The notes under the pieces are model-generated. The model was not told the origin of the DNA. It did no database searches and saw nothing but the letters and a program-made list of their open reading frames with translations. The position numbers and the translations under genes were made by a program. DNA of 64,000 nucleotides from 34-65-8 sp964516135. Its GTDB lineage: Bacteria; Pseudomonadota; Alphaproteobacteria; Sphingomonadales; Sphingomonadaceae. The stretch is from NCBI GenBank assembly GCA_964516135.1, contig CAZEWN010000012.1, positions 1-64,000 on the forward strand. Direction: 5' to 3'. This document shows, piece after piece, positions 28,175-36,520 of the stretch (positions within the stretch are counted from its first letter, which is position 1; each line of letters opens with the position of its first letter).

Positions 28175-29761
28175 CTAGGCACCCGGACGCGCGGCGGCAA
28201 TCCGGCGCGAAAGCCAGATCACCGCGGGGAGCGACAGGACGACAATCATGATCGAGGGCAACCCGGCTTGGCCGAGGCGCTCGTCAAGCGCATAGTTGCT
28301 GGCAATCACCGCGAGCGTATCGAAGTCGAACGGGCGCAGGATCAGCGTTGCCGGCAATTCCTTCAGCACGTCGATGAACACGATCAGCGCTGCGGTCAGC
28401 ATGGCGCCACGTGCCATGGGCAGTTGAACCTCCAACGCGGCGCGGGTTTCTCCGCGCCCCAGCGTGCGGGCGGCCTGGATCATTGAGGGGGTCACGCGTT
28501 CGAGCCCCGCGTCGATCGGCTCCAGGGCAGCGGCCATCAATCGCGCGGCATAGGCCAGCACCAGCAGGACCAGCGCGATGGTCGCGCCGGAACCGGGCGC
28601 CAGGCCCCATATCACGCTCGCCGGCGCCAGCAGTCCGATCGCCATTACCGCCCCCGGGGTGGCGTAGCCAAGGCTGGCCACGCGCGCCGCGATCGGCAGC
28701 TCGCGTGTCCCCAATGCCAGCATGGTGGCAAGCGCGACAGTGACCAATGCACCGACCGCGCCAAGCGAGAGACTGTTGGAAAGTGCCTGGCCAAGCCGTG
28801 CCCAGTCAGCATCTGTTCCAGCAAGGTTCCAGGTCAACCAAGCGAGCGGCAGGATCAGCCCCGCGAACAGCAAGGTAAAACAGAACACACTCGCCAGCCA
28901 CGCGCGCGTTAATGGTAATTGCGTGGGTTCCACCGGTCGCCACCGTGCGCGACCGCTTTCGTGGCTGCGGCCAACCCGGCTCGCCCGTTCAAGCCATAGC
29001 AGCACGGCCGCCGCCAACAGCAATGGCAGCGCGAACCGTGCCGCACTCACGGTCGAGCCATAAACGGACCAGGCCCGCACTACGCCGGTCGTTAGTGTCT
29101 GGACGCTCAGAAAGCGTACCGCACCGTAATCGGCCAGCGTCTCCATCATGGCGAGCGCGACCCCGGCTGCAAGGGCTGGACGGGCCATCGGCAGGGCGAC
29201 CCGCCACAATGCGCTAGTGCCGGTGCAACCGAGCATCCGCCCCGCTTCGAGAACATTGGTGGACTGGTTGAGGAACGTGGCCCGCATGGCGAGATAGACG
29301 TAAGGATAGAACGCCGCTGACAGAATGAAGGCGGCCCCCCCGACGGTACGCATTTCAAAAGGAAGGTCGACGCCGACGCTTCCGCGAAGCCACATCCGCA
29401 GCGGTCCGGCGACGTCGAACAAGTCGGAATAGCCGTATGCGAGCGCAAAGGCTGGCATGGCCAGGGGCAGGGCCAGCGCCCAGGCGAAAATTTCGCGGCC
29501 AGGGAAGCGGTGCATCACGACGAGCCAGGCCGCTGCCGTGCCGCTCAGCGCAGTCGCCCCGCCGACGAGCAGGGCGAGCCACGCCGAGGTCAATGCATAT
29601 CGCGCGATGTCACGGCTCGCGATATCCGCTGTCTCGGTTCCAAACGCGGCCAGTGCCACGCCCAGCAGCGGCGCGCCCACGGCAAGGCCCGCCACGAGCG
29701 CCAGCCAGCCGATGGGCGACAGAAATGGGCGGGGGAGGGCGCGCGCTCCGGTCAGCGCCAA
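28175..29761 (-). CDS. fbpB: Iron(III) ABC transporter permease
   Basis: 528-aa polytopic protein with about 12 predicted membrane helices, made of two fused permease halves as in FbpB/SfuB/AfuB. Each half has a binding-protein-dependent transport loop; the second reads AARTLGRGETRAALEVQLP. The TTG at 29761 overlaps the fbpA stop by 10 nt and has GAGGCGG upstream; no better start is seen. It is the middle gene of the three-gene importer operon. Confidence 0.85.
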   Translation of the reverse strand: MALTGARALPRPFLSPIGWLALVAGLAVGAPLLGVALAAFGTETADIASRDIARYALTSAWLALLVGGATALSGTAAAWLVVMHRFPGREIFAWALALPLAMPAFALAYGYSDLFDVAGPLRMWLRGSVGVDLPFEMRTVGGAAFILSAAFYPYVYLAMRATFLNQSTNVLEAGRMLGCTGTSALWRVALPMARPALAAGVALAMMETLADYGAVRFLSVQTLTTGVVRAWSVYGSTVSAARFALPLLLAAAVLLWLERASRVGRSHESGRARWRPVEPTQLPLTRAWLASVFCFTLLFAGLILPLAWLTWNLAGTDADWARLGQALSNSLSLGAVGALVTVALATMLALGTRELPIAARVASLGYATPGAVMAIGLLAPASVIWGLAPGSGATIALVLLVLAYAARLMAAALEPIDAGLERVTPSMIQAARTLGRGETRAALEVQLPMARGAMLTAALIVFIDVLKELPATLILRPFDFDTLAVIASNYALDERLGQAGLPSIMIVVLSLPAVIWLSRRIAAARPGA

Positions 29762-30798
29762 CCCGCCTCGCTCATCATCGATTGCGCCTCCGGCTGGCGC
29801 CTTGCGAAGGCCGCAACACTCATCGGGTGCGCGGTAAAGTCCGCAAACGCATCGACGGGCGGCGGCGGGGCAACACTCGGCGAGGCGGGAAACTCATTGT
29901 TGTTGGCCGCGATGTGTCGCTGGGTATCGGCCGAAGCGAAGAATTCGAGCAGGCGGATTGCATTCGCCTTGTTCGGTGCGTTCTTTGCAACCCCGCCGCC
30001 AGAGATGTTCACGTGCGCGCCCTGTCCGCCCAAGCTCGGAAATGCGAGCTTTACCTTGTCGGTCACAGCCTGGTCAGCCGCGTCCTCGCCGCTCGCCATG
30101 CGGATGTAGTAGTAACTGTTGGTGATCGCGACTTCGCACACCCCCGCTGCCACGGCGCGGATTTGGTCGCGGTCGCCGCCTTCGGGCGGACGGGCCATGT
30201 TGGCTACGACACCTTCGACCCAATCGTTCGCGCGTTCCGCGCCCCAAGCCTCGATCAGCGCGCCGACGAGCGAAAGGTTGTAGACGCTGTCTGACGAACG
30301 CACGCAAATCTTGCCGCGGAAACGGGGCGTCGCGAGTTCGGCATAGTCGTCAATCTCATTAAGTTGCACCTTTGCAGGGTCATAGGCCACCACGCGCGCG
30401 CGACGCGAGAATCCGTACCAGTTGCCGTCGGGCTCGCGAAGATTGGCGGGAACAGCGCCGAGCAGTGTATCGGATTCGACCGGTTGGAACAGGTCGGCCT
30501 GCTGTGCGCGCCACAGGGCGCCAGCATCGGCGGTAATGAACAAATCAGCCGGGCTGTTCGCCCCTTCGGCCCGCATGCGCGCGACGAGCTCGTCCGCGTT
30601 ACCCTCTATCCGGTTGATCTTGATGCCGGTTTCCCGGGTAAAACGTTCGTAAAGCGCAAGATCGCTGTCGTAATGACGGGCGGAGTAGAGGTTTACCTCA
30701 CCCGCGCCCTGCGTTGGCGTAACATCGCTTTCGGCGCCAGAGCAACCGGCCAGCAACATCGCGACCGCACCCGCCAAAGCCCATGAAACCTTGCGCAC
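29752..30798 (-). CDS. fbpA: Iron(III) ABC transporter substrate-binding lipoprotein
   Basis: 348-aa periplasmic binding protein. GTG 30798 is chosen because GGAGGA lies about 6 nt before it and it gives a clean lipoprotein signal, MRKVSWALAGAVAMLLAGC, with lipobox LAGC and lipidated Cys19. The mature part starts with EVNLYSARHYDSDLALY, typical of the FbpA/FutA iron-binding family, with a later Tyr pair (NSYYYIRM) in the position of iron-ligating tyrosines. It is first in the fbpABC operon; a Fur-like palindrome lies about 55 nt upstream. Confidence 0.9.
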   Translation of the reverse strand: MRKVSWALAGAVAMLLAGCSGAESDVTPTQGAGEVNLYSARHYDSDLALYERFTRETGIKINRIEGNADELVARMRAEGANSPADLFITADAGALWRAQQADLFQPVESDTLLGAVPANLREPDGNWYGFSRRARVVAYDPAKVQLNEIDDYAELATPRFRGKICVRSSDSVYNLSLVGALIEAWGAERANDWVEGVVANMARPPEGGDRDQIRAVAAGVCEVAITNSYYYIRMASGEDAADQAVTDKVKLAFPSLGGQGAHVNISGGGVAKNAPNKANAIRLLEFFASADTQRHIAANNNEFPASPSVAPPPPVDAFADFTAHPMSVAAFARRQPEAQSMMSEAGWR

Positions 30799-30852
30799 TC
30801 GTTCCTCCGATTCTACCGGCAAGAACGACCGGTCGAGGGCGGCTAGCATTAT

Positions 30853-30867
30853 TGCGAACCATTCTCA
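30853..30867 (-). promoter_or_regulatory. Fur-like operator upstream of fbpA
   Basis: A 15-bp imperfect palindrome, TGCGAACCATTCTCA on the plus strand, lies 55 nt before the fbpA start and 60 nt before the divergent GGDEF gene. It matches the classical Fur core TGATAATGATTATCA at about 11 of 15 positions when read on the minus strand, and matches the palindrome upstream of hemA at 13 of 15. Confidence 0.55.
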
Positions 30868-30926
30868 ACCGTCGTGAAAAATGCAGGTCGTTGTGGTGGG
30901 GCGCGCCGACTTGAAAGGGGGAAATC

Positions 30927-32051
30927 GTGGGCAGTTCTGACGGTTCGATTGGCCAGTTGTTCGGGTGGCTGGGGAGGCGCGGCCAAGGAAGTGCGGACGC
31001 GACGGAAGGTGAGCAACAGCCCAATGGCAGCGCTGCTCCGCTGTTCGACCAGGCGCGCCGGGATCTGCTGGACGAGATTACTGCGTTCCTGCTGCGCCAT
31101 CGCCTGGATGTGACCCCTGACAACCTGGCCGTCGCCCATGGCGCCTTGTCCGGGGCCAACCCAGGTCTTGCCCGACAGATCGAACGGCGCGTGCGTGATG
31201 GCCTCGACGTGACCCAGACATGGCTCGATGAAGCGGCGGCGACCGAAGTTGCCCGATCGCGCGACCTAGATGTCGATAGCTTGCTGGTGAAAATCGAAAA
31301 CTTGGTCGACAACTATTCTCGCAATACGAGCGTGGCCCGCGATGCCACGGCGGAATACAACGAGAAGCTCGAACACCATGTCGCCGAACTGGTCGAGGTG
31401 GAGGAAACCGGGCAGATCATCTCCGATCTCGCGCAGCTTGCTAAAGCGATGCTGGAACGTTCGCGCCAACTTGAAGCCGACATGCGCCGAAGCGAGGACG
31501 AGGCGGAATCGCTGCGTCGCAGCCTGGCGAAGGCGAAGCGCGATGCTGAGGTCGATCACCTTACCGGCTTGCCCAATCGCCGCGCGTTCGAGACCGTGCT
31601 GGAGAGCGAATATCGCGAAGCCCGCGCGGCGGTCGAGCCGCTGGTGGTCGCATTTTGCGACATCGACCATTTCAAGCGCGTCAACGATAACCACGGCCAC
31701 GATGTCGGCGATCGGGTGCTGAGGGTGATCGGCGAGGCACTGTCGGCCGTTTCGAATGACAAGTGCCACGTGGCGCGCCACGGCGGCGAAGAGTTCGTGA
31801 TGCTGTTCCGGGGCTCGACCGCGGCCGAGGCGAAGGCTTCGCTCGATACCATCCGCGAACGGATGGCCGAACGCCGCCTGGTCAGCCGCACCACCGACGA
31901 GCCTATTGGCCAAGTGACCTTTTCGGCCGGTGTCGCCGACGTGTTCGATTTCGGCGATCCGCGCGCGGCATTGAAGGCGGCGGACGATGCCCTCTATGCC
32001 GCAAAGGAAGGCGGCCGGAACCAGGTGCTCGTCGCAGAGAAGCCCGTCTGA
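30927..32051 (+). CDS. Cytoplasmic diguanylate cyclase (GGDEF)
   Basis: 374-aa protein without membrane segments. The N-terminal 200 residues are mainly helical and charged, with a likely coiled coil (AKAMLERSRQLEADMRRSED) leading into a GGDEF domain: DHLTGLPNRRAFE, CDIDHFKRVND and the active-site GGEEF in ARHGGEEFVMLF. The four residues at the I-site position are not RxxD, so feedback inhibition is probably absent. GTG 30927 has a GGGGGA ribosome site just upstream. It is transcribed divergently from fbpA and shares a spacer that contains the Fur-like site. Confidence 0.88.
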   Translation: MGSSDGSIGQLFGWLGRRGQGSADATEGEQQPNGSAAPLFDQARRDLLDEITAFLLRHRLDVTPDNLAVAHGALSGANPGLARQIERRVRDGLDVTQTWLDEAAATEVARSRDLDVDSLLVKIENLVDNYSRNTSVARDATAEYNEKLEHHVAELVEVEETGQIISDLAQLAKAMLERSRQLEADMRRSEDEAESLRRSLAKAKRDAEVDHLTGLPNRRAFETVLESEYREARAAVEPLVVAFCDIDHFKRVNDNHGHDVGDRVLRVIGEALSAVSNDKCHVARHGGEEFVMLFRGSTAAEAKASLDTIRERMAERRLVSRTTDEPIGQVTFSAGVADVFDFGDPRAALKAADDALYAAKEGGRNQVLVAEKPV

Positions 32052-32061
32052 CCGTTGCCGA

Positions 32062-32520
32062 CTTCTCCGAGAAGTTGCCGCAGCATCCCGCGTTGGGCGA
32101 TGGAAGAAATCTGGAACCGCGAAGTCGTGGCGCTCGGGTCGGCGGATGGATTCGTGGGGCGGGTCGGGATGAACCTCTATCCAGCTCATCGATGCGGGGA
32201 TTAACAGACTCGTCGCGCTTTTTTCGCTCGACGGCGTTACACCGGCACTGGAAGATGCCTTCAACCGGCTGACGGACAAGCAGTACGATCGCATGCGCGA
32301 CTTCCTGGTCCTACACGAGCAGTTCACCGAAACGAGCTGGCTGGCGGCGATGATGGGCCATGGCATCGCTATGACAGGCCGCAACGCGGTGGCGGACACC
32401 CTGAAACCGGCAGCGCTCGGCCCGGAAATCGGCCAGATAGAAAAATCTGTGCGCTACTTGGTTAAACGCCTGCCGCCCCACCGCGGATACCTGGCGCACT
32501 ATTGCCCGCTCAGGGCATGA
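32062..32520 (+). pseudogene. C-terminal remnant of a flavin-dependent tryptophan halogenase
   Basis: About 140 codons resemble the end of tryptophan-halogenase-like proteins: GRWKKS, then WNREVVALGSADGF, then TSIQLIDAGINRLVALF, and RMRDFLVLH further on. These pieces lie in different frames: the middle one is shifted near 32112 and shifts back near 32172, where the outer frame has a TGA. The N-terminal two thirds, including the FAD-binding GxGxxG, is missing; the fragment starts directly after the GGDEF gene. The C-terminal 75 codons (32293-32520) are still open with MMGHGIAMTG and LPPHRGYLAHYC. Dead gene; probably formed part of a sugar-uptake locus with the MFS gene that follows. Confidence 0.75.
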
Positions 32521-32615
32521 GCGGGTCGAAGCATTTCATGGCAATGACGAACGACGTGTGCACGGCGCGGGATGCCGATGTCACGATCCATCGTCACGAG
32601 GGAGAGGACTGAAGC

Positions 32616-33905
32616 ATGGCACTGGCACCCGACATAGCGACGAGCGCCGACCCGCATCCGCGGGAGCCCGATGTGCCGCAGGTGGATGCGCCGGGCCTCA
32701 ATTACTTCGTGTTCGCGCTGTTCTTCATTTTCGGCGGCATCACCAGCCTTAATGACGTGATCATTCCCAAGCTCAAGGAATTGTTCACACTCAGTTATTT
32801 CGAAGCGAGCCTTGTCCAGTTCTGGTTCTTCATCGCCTACGCCGTGGTCGGCATTCCCGGCGCGCGGCTGGTGAAGCGCGTGGGTTACCTGCGCGGCGCC
32901 GCGATCGGCTTGATGGCGATGATGGCGGGCTGTCTTATGTTCATACCGGCAAGCCAGACGGCGCAGTTCGGGATGTTCCTGTTCGCGTACTTCGTGCTCG
33001 CCACGGGCGTGGTGCTGGTCCAGATCGTGGCCAATCCGCTTATCAGCCTGCTCGGCCCGGTCAGGACGACGCATAGCCGCCTGACATTCGCGCAGGCGTT
33101 CAACTCACTCGGCACGACGATCTTCCCTTACTTTGGCGCGATCCTGATCCTTGGCAGCCTCGCCACAGTAACCGCTGCGGATTTTACCGGGGCGGAGCTG
33201 GCCGCCTATCGCACCGCCGAGAGCCAGGCCATCGTTAACGGCTATCTCGGCCTCGCGGTCGCGCTGGCGGTAGTCGCGGGCGCGGTGTGGCTGTTCCGCG
33301 ATCGGCTGAAGGGCGAGCGGCACGACGCGACAAGCTTTGCTGAAGGCGTTGCGCTGCTCAAGCGTCCGCGGTTCGGTTATGGCGCGGCGTGCATCTTCCT
33401 CTATGTCGGCGCCGAAGTCGCGATTGGCAGCTTCATCGTTAACTACCTGATGCAGACCGAGGTGCTGAACCTGCCTGAACAGAGCGCAGGCAAGCTCATC
33501 GCGCTTTATTGGGGCGGCGCGCTGATCGGGCGGTTTATCGGTTCGGGACTGCTGCGCGTTGTCAGCCCCGGATTATTGCTGGCGAGCGTGGCGCTGGGCG
33601 CGATAACGCTCATCACGATTTCCGCGAACACGACCGGAGTTGTCGCAGGATATTCGCTGCTCGCGGTCGGGTTGATGAACGCGATCATGTTTCCGACGAT
33701 TTTCAGCCTCGCATGCGAAAAGCTGGGTCCGCGAGCGGCGGATGGCTCGGGCATCATCAACGTGGCGATCGCCGGCGGCGCGGTGATTCCCCCGCTTTAC
33801 GGTGCTGTCGCCGACCAGATCGGCCTTGCCGCCGCACTGATCATCCCGGCGGCATGTTACGCCGTGATAGCTGGCTTCGGATACTTCGCTCGCCGACCGG
33901 CTTAG
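32616..33905 (+). CDS. MFS sugar transporter, FucP/glucose-galactose family
   Basis: 429-aa inner-membrane transporter with about 12 helices. Family text is visible: FFIFGGITSLNDVIIPKLKE, the QFWFFIAYAVVGIPGARLV segment, QIVANPLISLLG and FAQAFNSLGTTIFPYFG. It belongs to the FucP-type H+/sugar symporters; the sugar cannot be read from sequence. GGAGAGG lies 9 nt upstream of ATG 32616. In Sphingomonadales and Caulobacter such transporters often sit with TonB receptors and tryptophan-halogenase genes; here only a halogenase remnant is left. Ten nt separate its stop from the next convergent gene. Confidence 0.9.
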   Translation: MALAPDIATSADPHPREPDVPQVDAPGLNYFVFALFFIFGGITSLNDVIIPKLKELFTLSYFEASLVQFWFFIAYAVVGIPGARLVKRVGYLRGAAIGLMAMMAGCLMFIPASQTAQFGMFLFAYFVLATGVVLVQIVANPLISLLGPVRTTHSRLTFAQAFNSLGTTIFPYFGAILILGSLATVTAADFTGAELAAYRTAESQAIVNGYLGLAVALAVVAGAVWLFRDRLKGERHDATSFAEGVALLKRPRFGYGAACIFLYVGAEVAIGSFIVNYLMQTEVLNLPEQSAGKLIALYWGGALIGRFIGSGLLRVVSPGLLLASVALGAITLITISANTTGVVAGYSLLAVGLMNAIMFPTIFSLACEKLGPRAADGSGIINVAIAGGAVIPPLYGAVADQIGLAAALIIPAACYAVIAGFGYFARRPA

Positions 33906-33914
33906 CCGGTGGCG

Positions 33915-35528
33915 TCAAGCGGCGGCTGGCCGGAATCTTGCCAGTCGCCCCTTGTCCGCGAGAACGACATGCGCGCAGTTATGGCCCGGCGCGCCCGTAA
34001 CTCCGCCACCAGGGTGCGTGCCAGCGCCACACATGTACAGCCCGCCGATCGGCCCGCGATAGTCGCCATAGCCCAGCATCGGGCGCGCCGACCAGAGCTG
34101 GTCGATCGTCATGTTGCCATGCATGATGTCGCCGCCGACCAGCCCGAACGTGCGCTCGAGGCCTTTGGGGCTGAGCACCTGGCGGCCGAGGATCGAGGCG
34201 CGAAAGCCAGGCGCATGGGCTTCGACGGTGTCGATTATGGCGTTCGCTGCTTGATCCTCTTCAGCGTCCCAGTCGCGCCCGTCGGGCAATTCCGGCGCGA
34301 ACTGCTGGCAGAACAGGCTGGCGACGTGCCCGCCGGGAGGGGCAAGGCTGTCGTCGACCGTGCTCGGGATCAACATTTCGACGATCGGACGCCGCGACCA
34401 GCCGTAGCGCTTCGCATCCATGAATGCCTCGTCCATGTAGCGGAGCGTTGGCGCGATGATGATACCCGACCGATGATGTTCGCCCGGTTCCGGCAGACAG
34501 GCAAACCGTGGCAGCGCGCTCAGCGCGACATTCATGCGAAACGTGCCTGATCCGGTCTTGAAGCCCTTGATGCGACGGCGGAAATCGGCAGGGAGGTCGC
34601 ATGGGTCGATCATCCGATCAAACAGCAACCTTGGCCCAACATTGGCGATCACGCGCGGCGCCGTGATTTCCTCGCCGCTCTCGAGCCGCACGCCTGCGAC
34701 ACGGCCGCCGGTCGTCAGGACTTGTGCGACCGGGCTTTCCAGCGAAATTTCGACCCCTTGGTCACGGCAGGCATCTGCCATCATCCGCGTGATCGATCCC
34801 ATGCCGCCGACGACGTGGCCCCAGGCGCCCTTGCGACCATTTACCTCACCGAAGACATGGTGGAGGAGGACATAGGCGCTTCCGGGCGTTTCGGGGGATG
34901 CGTAGTTGCCGACCACGGCATCAAAGCCGAAGGCCGCCTTCACCGCCTCGCTTTCGAACCATTGATCGAGGAAGCCGCTGGCCGACTTGGTGAAAAGGTC
35001 CAGCACGTCGCGCTTGCGGTCAATGCTCAGTCGCGCCAGTCCCCGGCCTTGCAGCGCCGCGTCGATCATGGCGCGCAGCCCGCCGCCCGCGTTGGGTGGT
35101 GCTTTCAGCGCAAGCTCGCGCAGCACCTGCGCGACACCTTCCAGCGCATCGTAATAGGCGGGGAGCGCGTTGGCATCGCTGCGCGAAAAGCGGGCGAACT
35201 CTGCCTGGGTCCGTTCGAGGCCGCCGCCAACCTTGAGATAGCCGCCATTGTCCTGCGGCAGGAAATTGGCAACCGGCCGTTCGATTACGCGGTAGCCGCG
35301 GCTGGCCAGCTGCATGTCGGCGATCACTTTGGGTTGCAGCAGGCTGACCGTGTAACTCGCCACGGAGTTGCGGTATCCGGGATGGAATTCCTCGGTCACT
35401 GCTGCGCCGCCCACCAAGGCGCGTCGCTCCAGCACGCGCACCCGCAGCCCGGCGCGCGCGAGATAGAAGGCACAGACAAGCCCGTTGTGCCCGCCGCCGA
35501 TCAGGATCGCGTCGCATTGCTGGATCAT
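33915..35528 (-). CDS. PYROXD2-like FAD-dependent oxidoreductase (phytoene dehydrogenase family)
   Basis: 537-aa flavoprotein. The N-terminal dinucleotide-binding motif is AILIGGGHNGLVCAFYLARAG, followed by RRALVGGAAVTEEFHPGY, and the C-terminus has the FAD-contact text YMCGAGTHPGGGVTGAPG. This matches the NAD(P)/FAD oxidoreductases related to phytoene desaturase and human PYROXD2. No carotenoid genes lie nearby, so a role in carotenoid synthesis is not supported. ATG 35528 starts right before the FAD motif; the frame extends to 35657 but that part has no domain. It diverges from ku. Confidence 0.87.
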   Translation of the reverse strand: MIQQCDAILIGGGHNGLVCAFYLARAGLRVRVLERRALVGGAAVTEEFHPGYRNSVASYTVSLLQPKVIADMQLASRGYRVIERPVANFLPQDNGGYLKVGGGLERTQAEFARFSRSDANALPAYYDALEGVAQVLRELALKAPPNAGGGLRAMIDAALQGRGLARLSIDRKRDVLDLFTKSASGFLDQWFESEAVKAAFGFDAVVGNYASPETPGSAYVLLHHVFGEVNGRKGAWGHVVGGMGSITRMMADACRDQGVEISLESPVAQVLTTGGRVAGVRLESGEEITAPRVIANVGPRLLFDRMIDPCDLPADFRRRIKGFKTGSGTFRMNVALSALPRFACLPEPGEHHRSGIIIAPTLRYMDEAFMDAKRYGWSRRPIVEMLIPSTVDDSLAPPGGHVASLFCQQFAPELPDGRDWDAEEDQAANAIIDTVEAHAPGFRASILGRQVLSPKGLERTFGLVGGDIMHGNMTIDQLWSARPMLGYGDYRGPIGGLYMCGAGTHPGGGVTGAPGHNCAHVVLADKGRLARFRPAAA

Positions 35529-35594
35529 GTCCCGCCTCTGCGCGCTTCGGCCCCTTTGTGCAATGTGGTGACACGCGAAGTGGCGCGGCGTCGT

Positions 35595-35621
35595 GGAACC
35601 CAAATGCCCCATCGATCGCTT
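35595..35621 (+). promoter_or_regulatory. Possible EcfG-type stress promoter before ku
   Basis: GGAAC at 35595-35599, followed after about 17 nt by CGCTT, resembles the alphaproteobacterial EcfG promoter (GGAAC-N16/17-CGTT), with an imperfect -10. It ends about 26 nt before the ku start. Control of end-joining genes by the general stress factor is known in rhizobia; here it is only a candidate. Confidence 0.3.
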
Positions 35622-35647
35622 GGCAAGGGCAAGAGGGAGTTCGGCAG

Positions 35648-36517
35648 ATGGCGGCACGCGCCTATTGGCAGGGACAGATCAGGTTGGCGCTGGTCTCTAT
35701 TCCGGTAGAGGTCTATTCGGCTGTAAAGTCAGGCGCGAAAATCTCGTTCCGACAGATTCACGAACCGAGCGGCAAGCGGGTCAATTACGAAAAGGTGGTG
35801 GCAGGGGTCGGGCCGGTCGATCGTGACGAGATCGTCAAGGGGTACGAGATGTCCAGGGGCGAATACGTCCTGCTCGACGATGACGAAATCGAAGCGGTAA
35901 AGATTGAAAGCCGCAAGACGCTCGAACTTGTGCAGTTCGTCGACGCGAACGAAATCGATCCGCTTTATTACGAAAAGCCCTATTACGTGGCGCCGGCTGA
36001 TGAACTGGCGGAAGAGGCATTCGTGGTACTGCGTGATGCCCTGCGCCAGGCAAAGAAGGTCGGGCTCGGCCAGCTGTCGGTGCGTGGCCGTGAACAGCTC
36101 GTGGCGATCAAGCCGTGCGGCAAGGGGTTGCTGATGGAAACTCTGCGGTACGGCGACGAAGTTCGCAAGGGACAGGCTTTTTTTAGCGAGATCGGCAATC
36201 ACAAACCCGATGCCGAACTGCTCGACCTTGCAACCGCGCTCATCGACAAAAAGACGGCTCCGTTCGACGCGGGCGCGTTCGAGGACCGTTATGCCGATGC
36301 GCTGATGCGGCTGATCGAAAAGAAAGCCAAATCGAAATCGGGGCGCAAAATCCTCGAAGACGTCGGAGATCCAAGCAGCGTGCGCGGCGGCAATGTAATC
36401 GACCTGATGGCGGCGCTGAAAAAGTCGGTGGGCGACGCGAAAGCGCCCGCGGCGCGAAAAGCGGCAGCGAAGAAAACACCCGCAAAGAAAGCCGCATCGC
36501 GCAGGAAATCGGCCTGA
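35648..36517 (+). CDS. ku: Non-homologous end joining protein Ku
   Basis: 289-aa bacterial Ku that binds DNA ends as a homodimer and recruits LigD. The start MAARAYWQGQIRLALVSIPV and the following IHEPSGKRVNYEKVV are characteristic. The C-terminus is a lysine/alanine-rich tail (KAAAKKTPAKKAASRRKSA), a known DNA-binding extension. ATG 35648 begins exactly at the conserved N-terminus, with GGGAG about 10 nt upstream. The stop lies 3 nt before ligD, so the two form one operon. Confidence 0.96.
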   Translation: MAARAYWQGQIRLALVSIPVEVYSAVKSGAKISFRQIHEPSGKRVNYEKVVAGVGPVDRDEIVKGYEMSRGEYVLLDDDEIEAVKIESRKTLELVQFVDANEIDPLYYEKPYYVAPADELAEEAFVVLRDALRQAKKVGLGQLSVRGREQLVAIKPCGKGLLMETLRYGDEVRKGQAFFSEIGNHKPDAELLDLATALIDKKTAPFDAGAFEDRYADALMRLIEKKAKSKSGRKILEDVGDPSSVRGGNVIDLMAALKKSVGDAKAPAARKAAAKKTPAKKAASRRKSA

Positions 36518-36520
36518 CGC

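Noticed and set aside
27557..28486. 309-codon plus-strand frame opposite fbpC and fbpB
   Set aside because: Antisense to two clear ABC transporter genes, arginine-rich shadow composition and no motif.
32293..32520. Separate 75-aa gene
   Set aside because: It is the C-terminal end of the halogenase remnant; upstream text in shifted frames continues the same protein, so it is not an independent gene.
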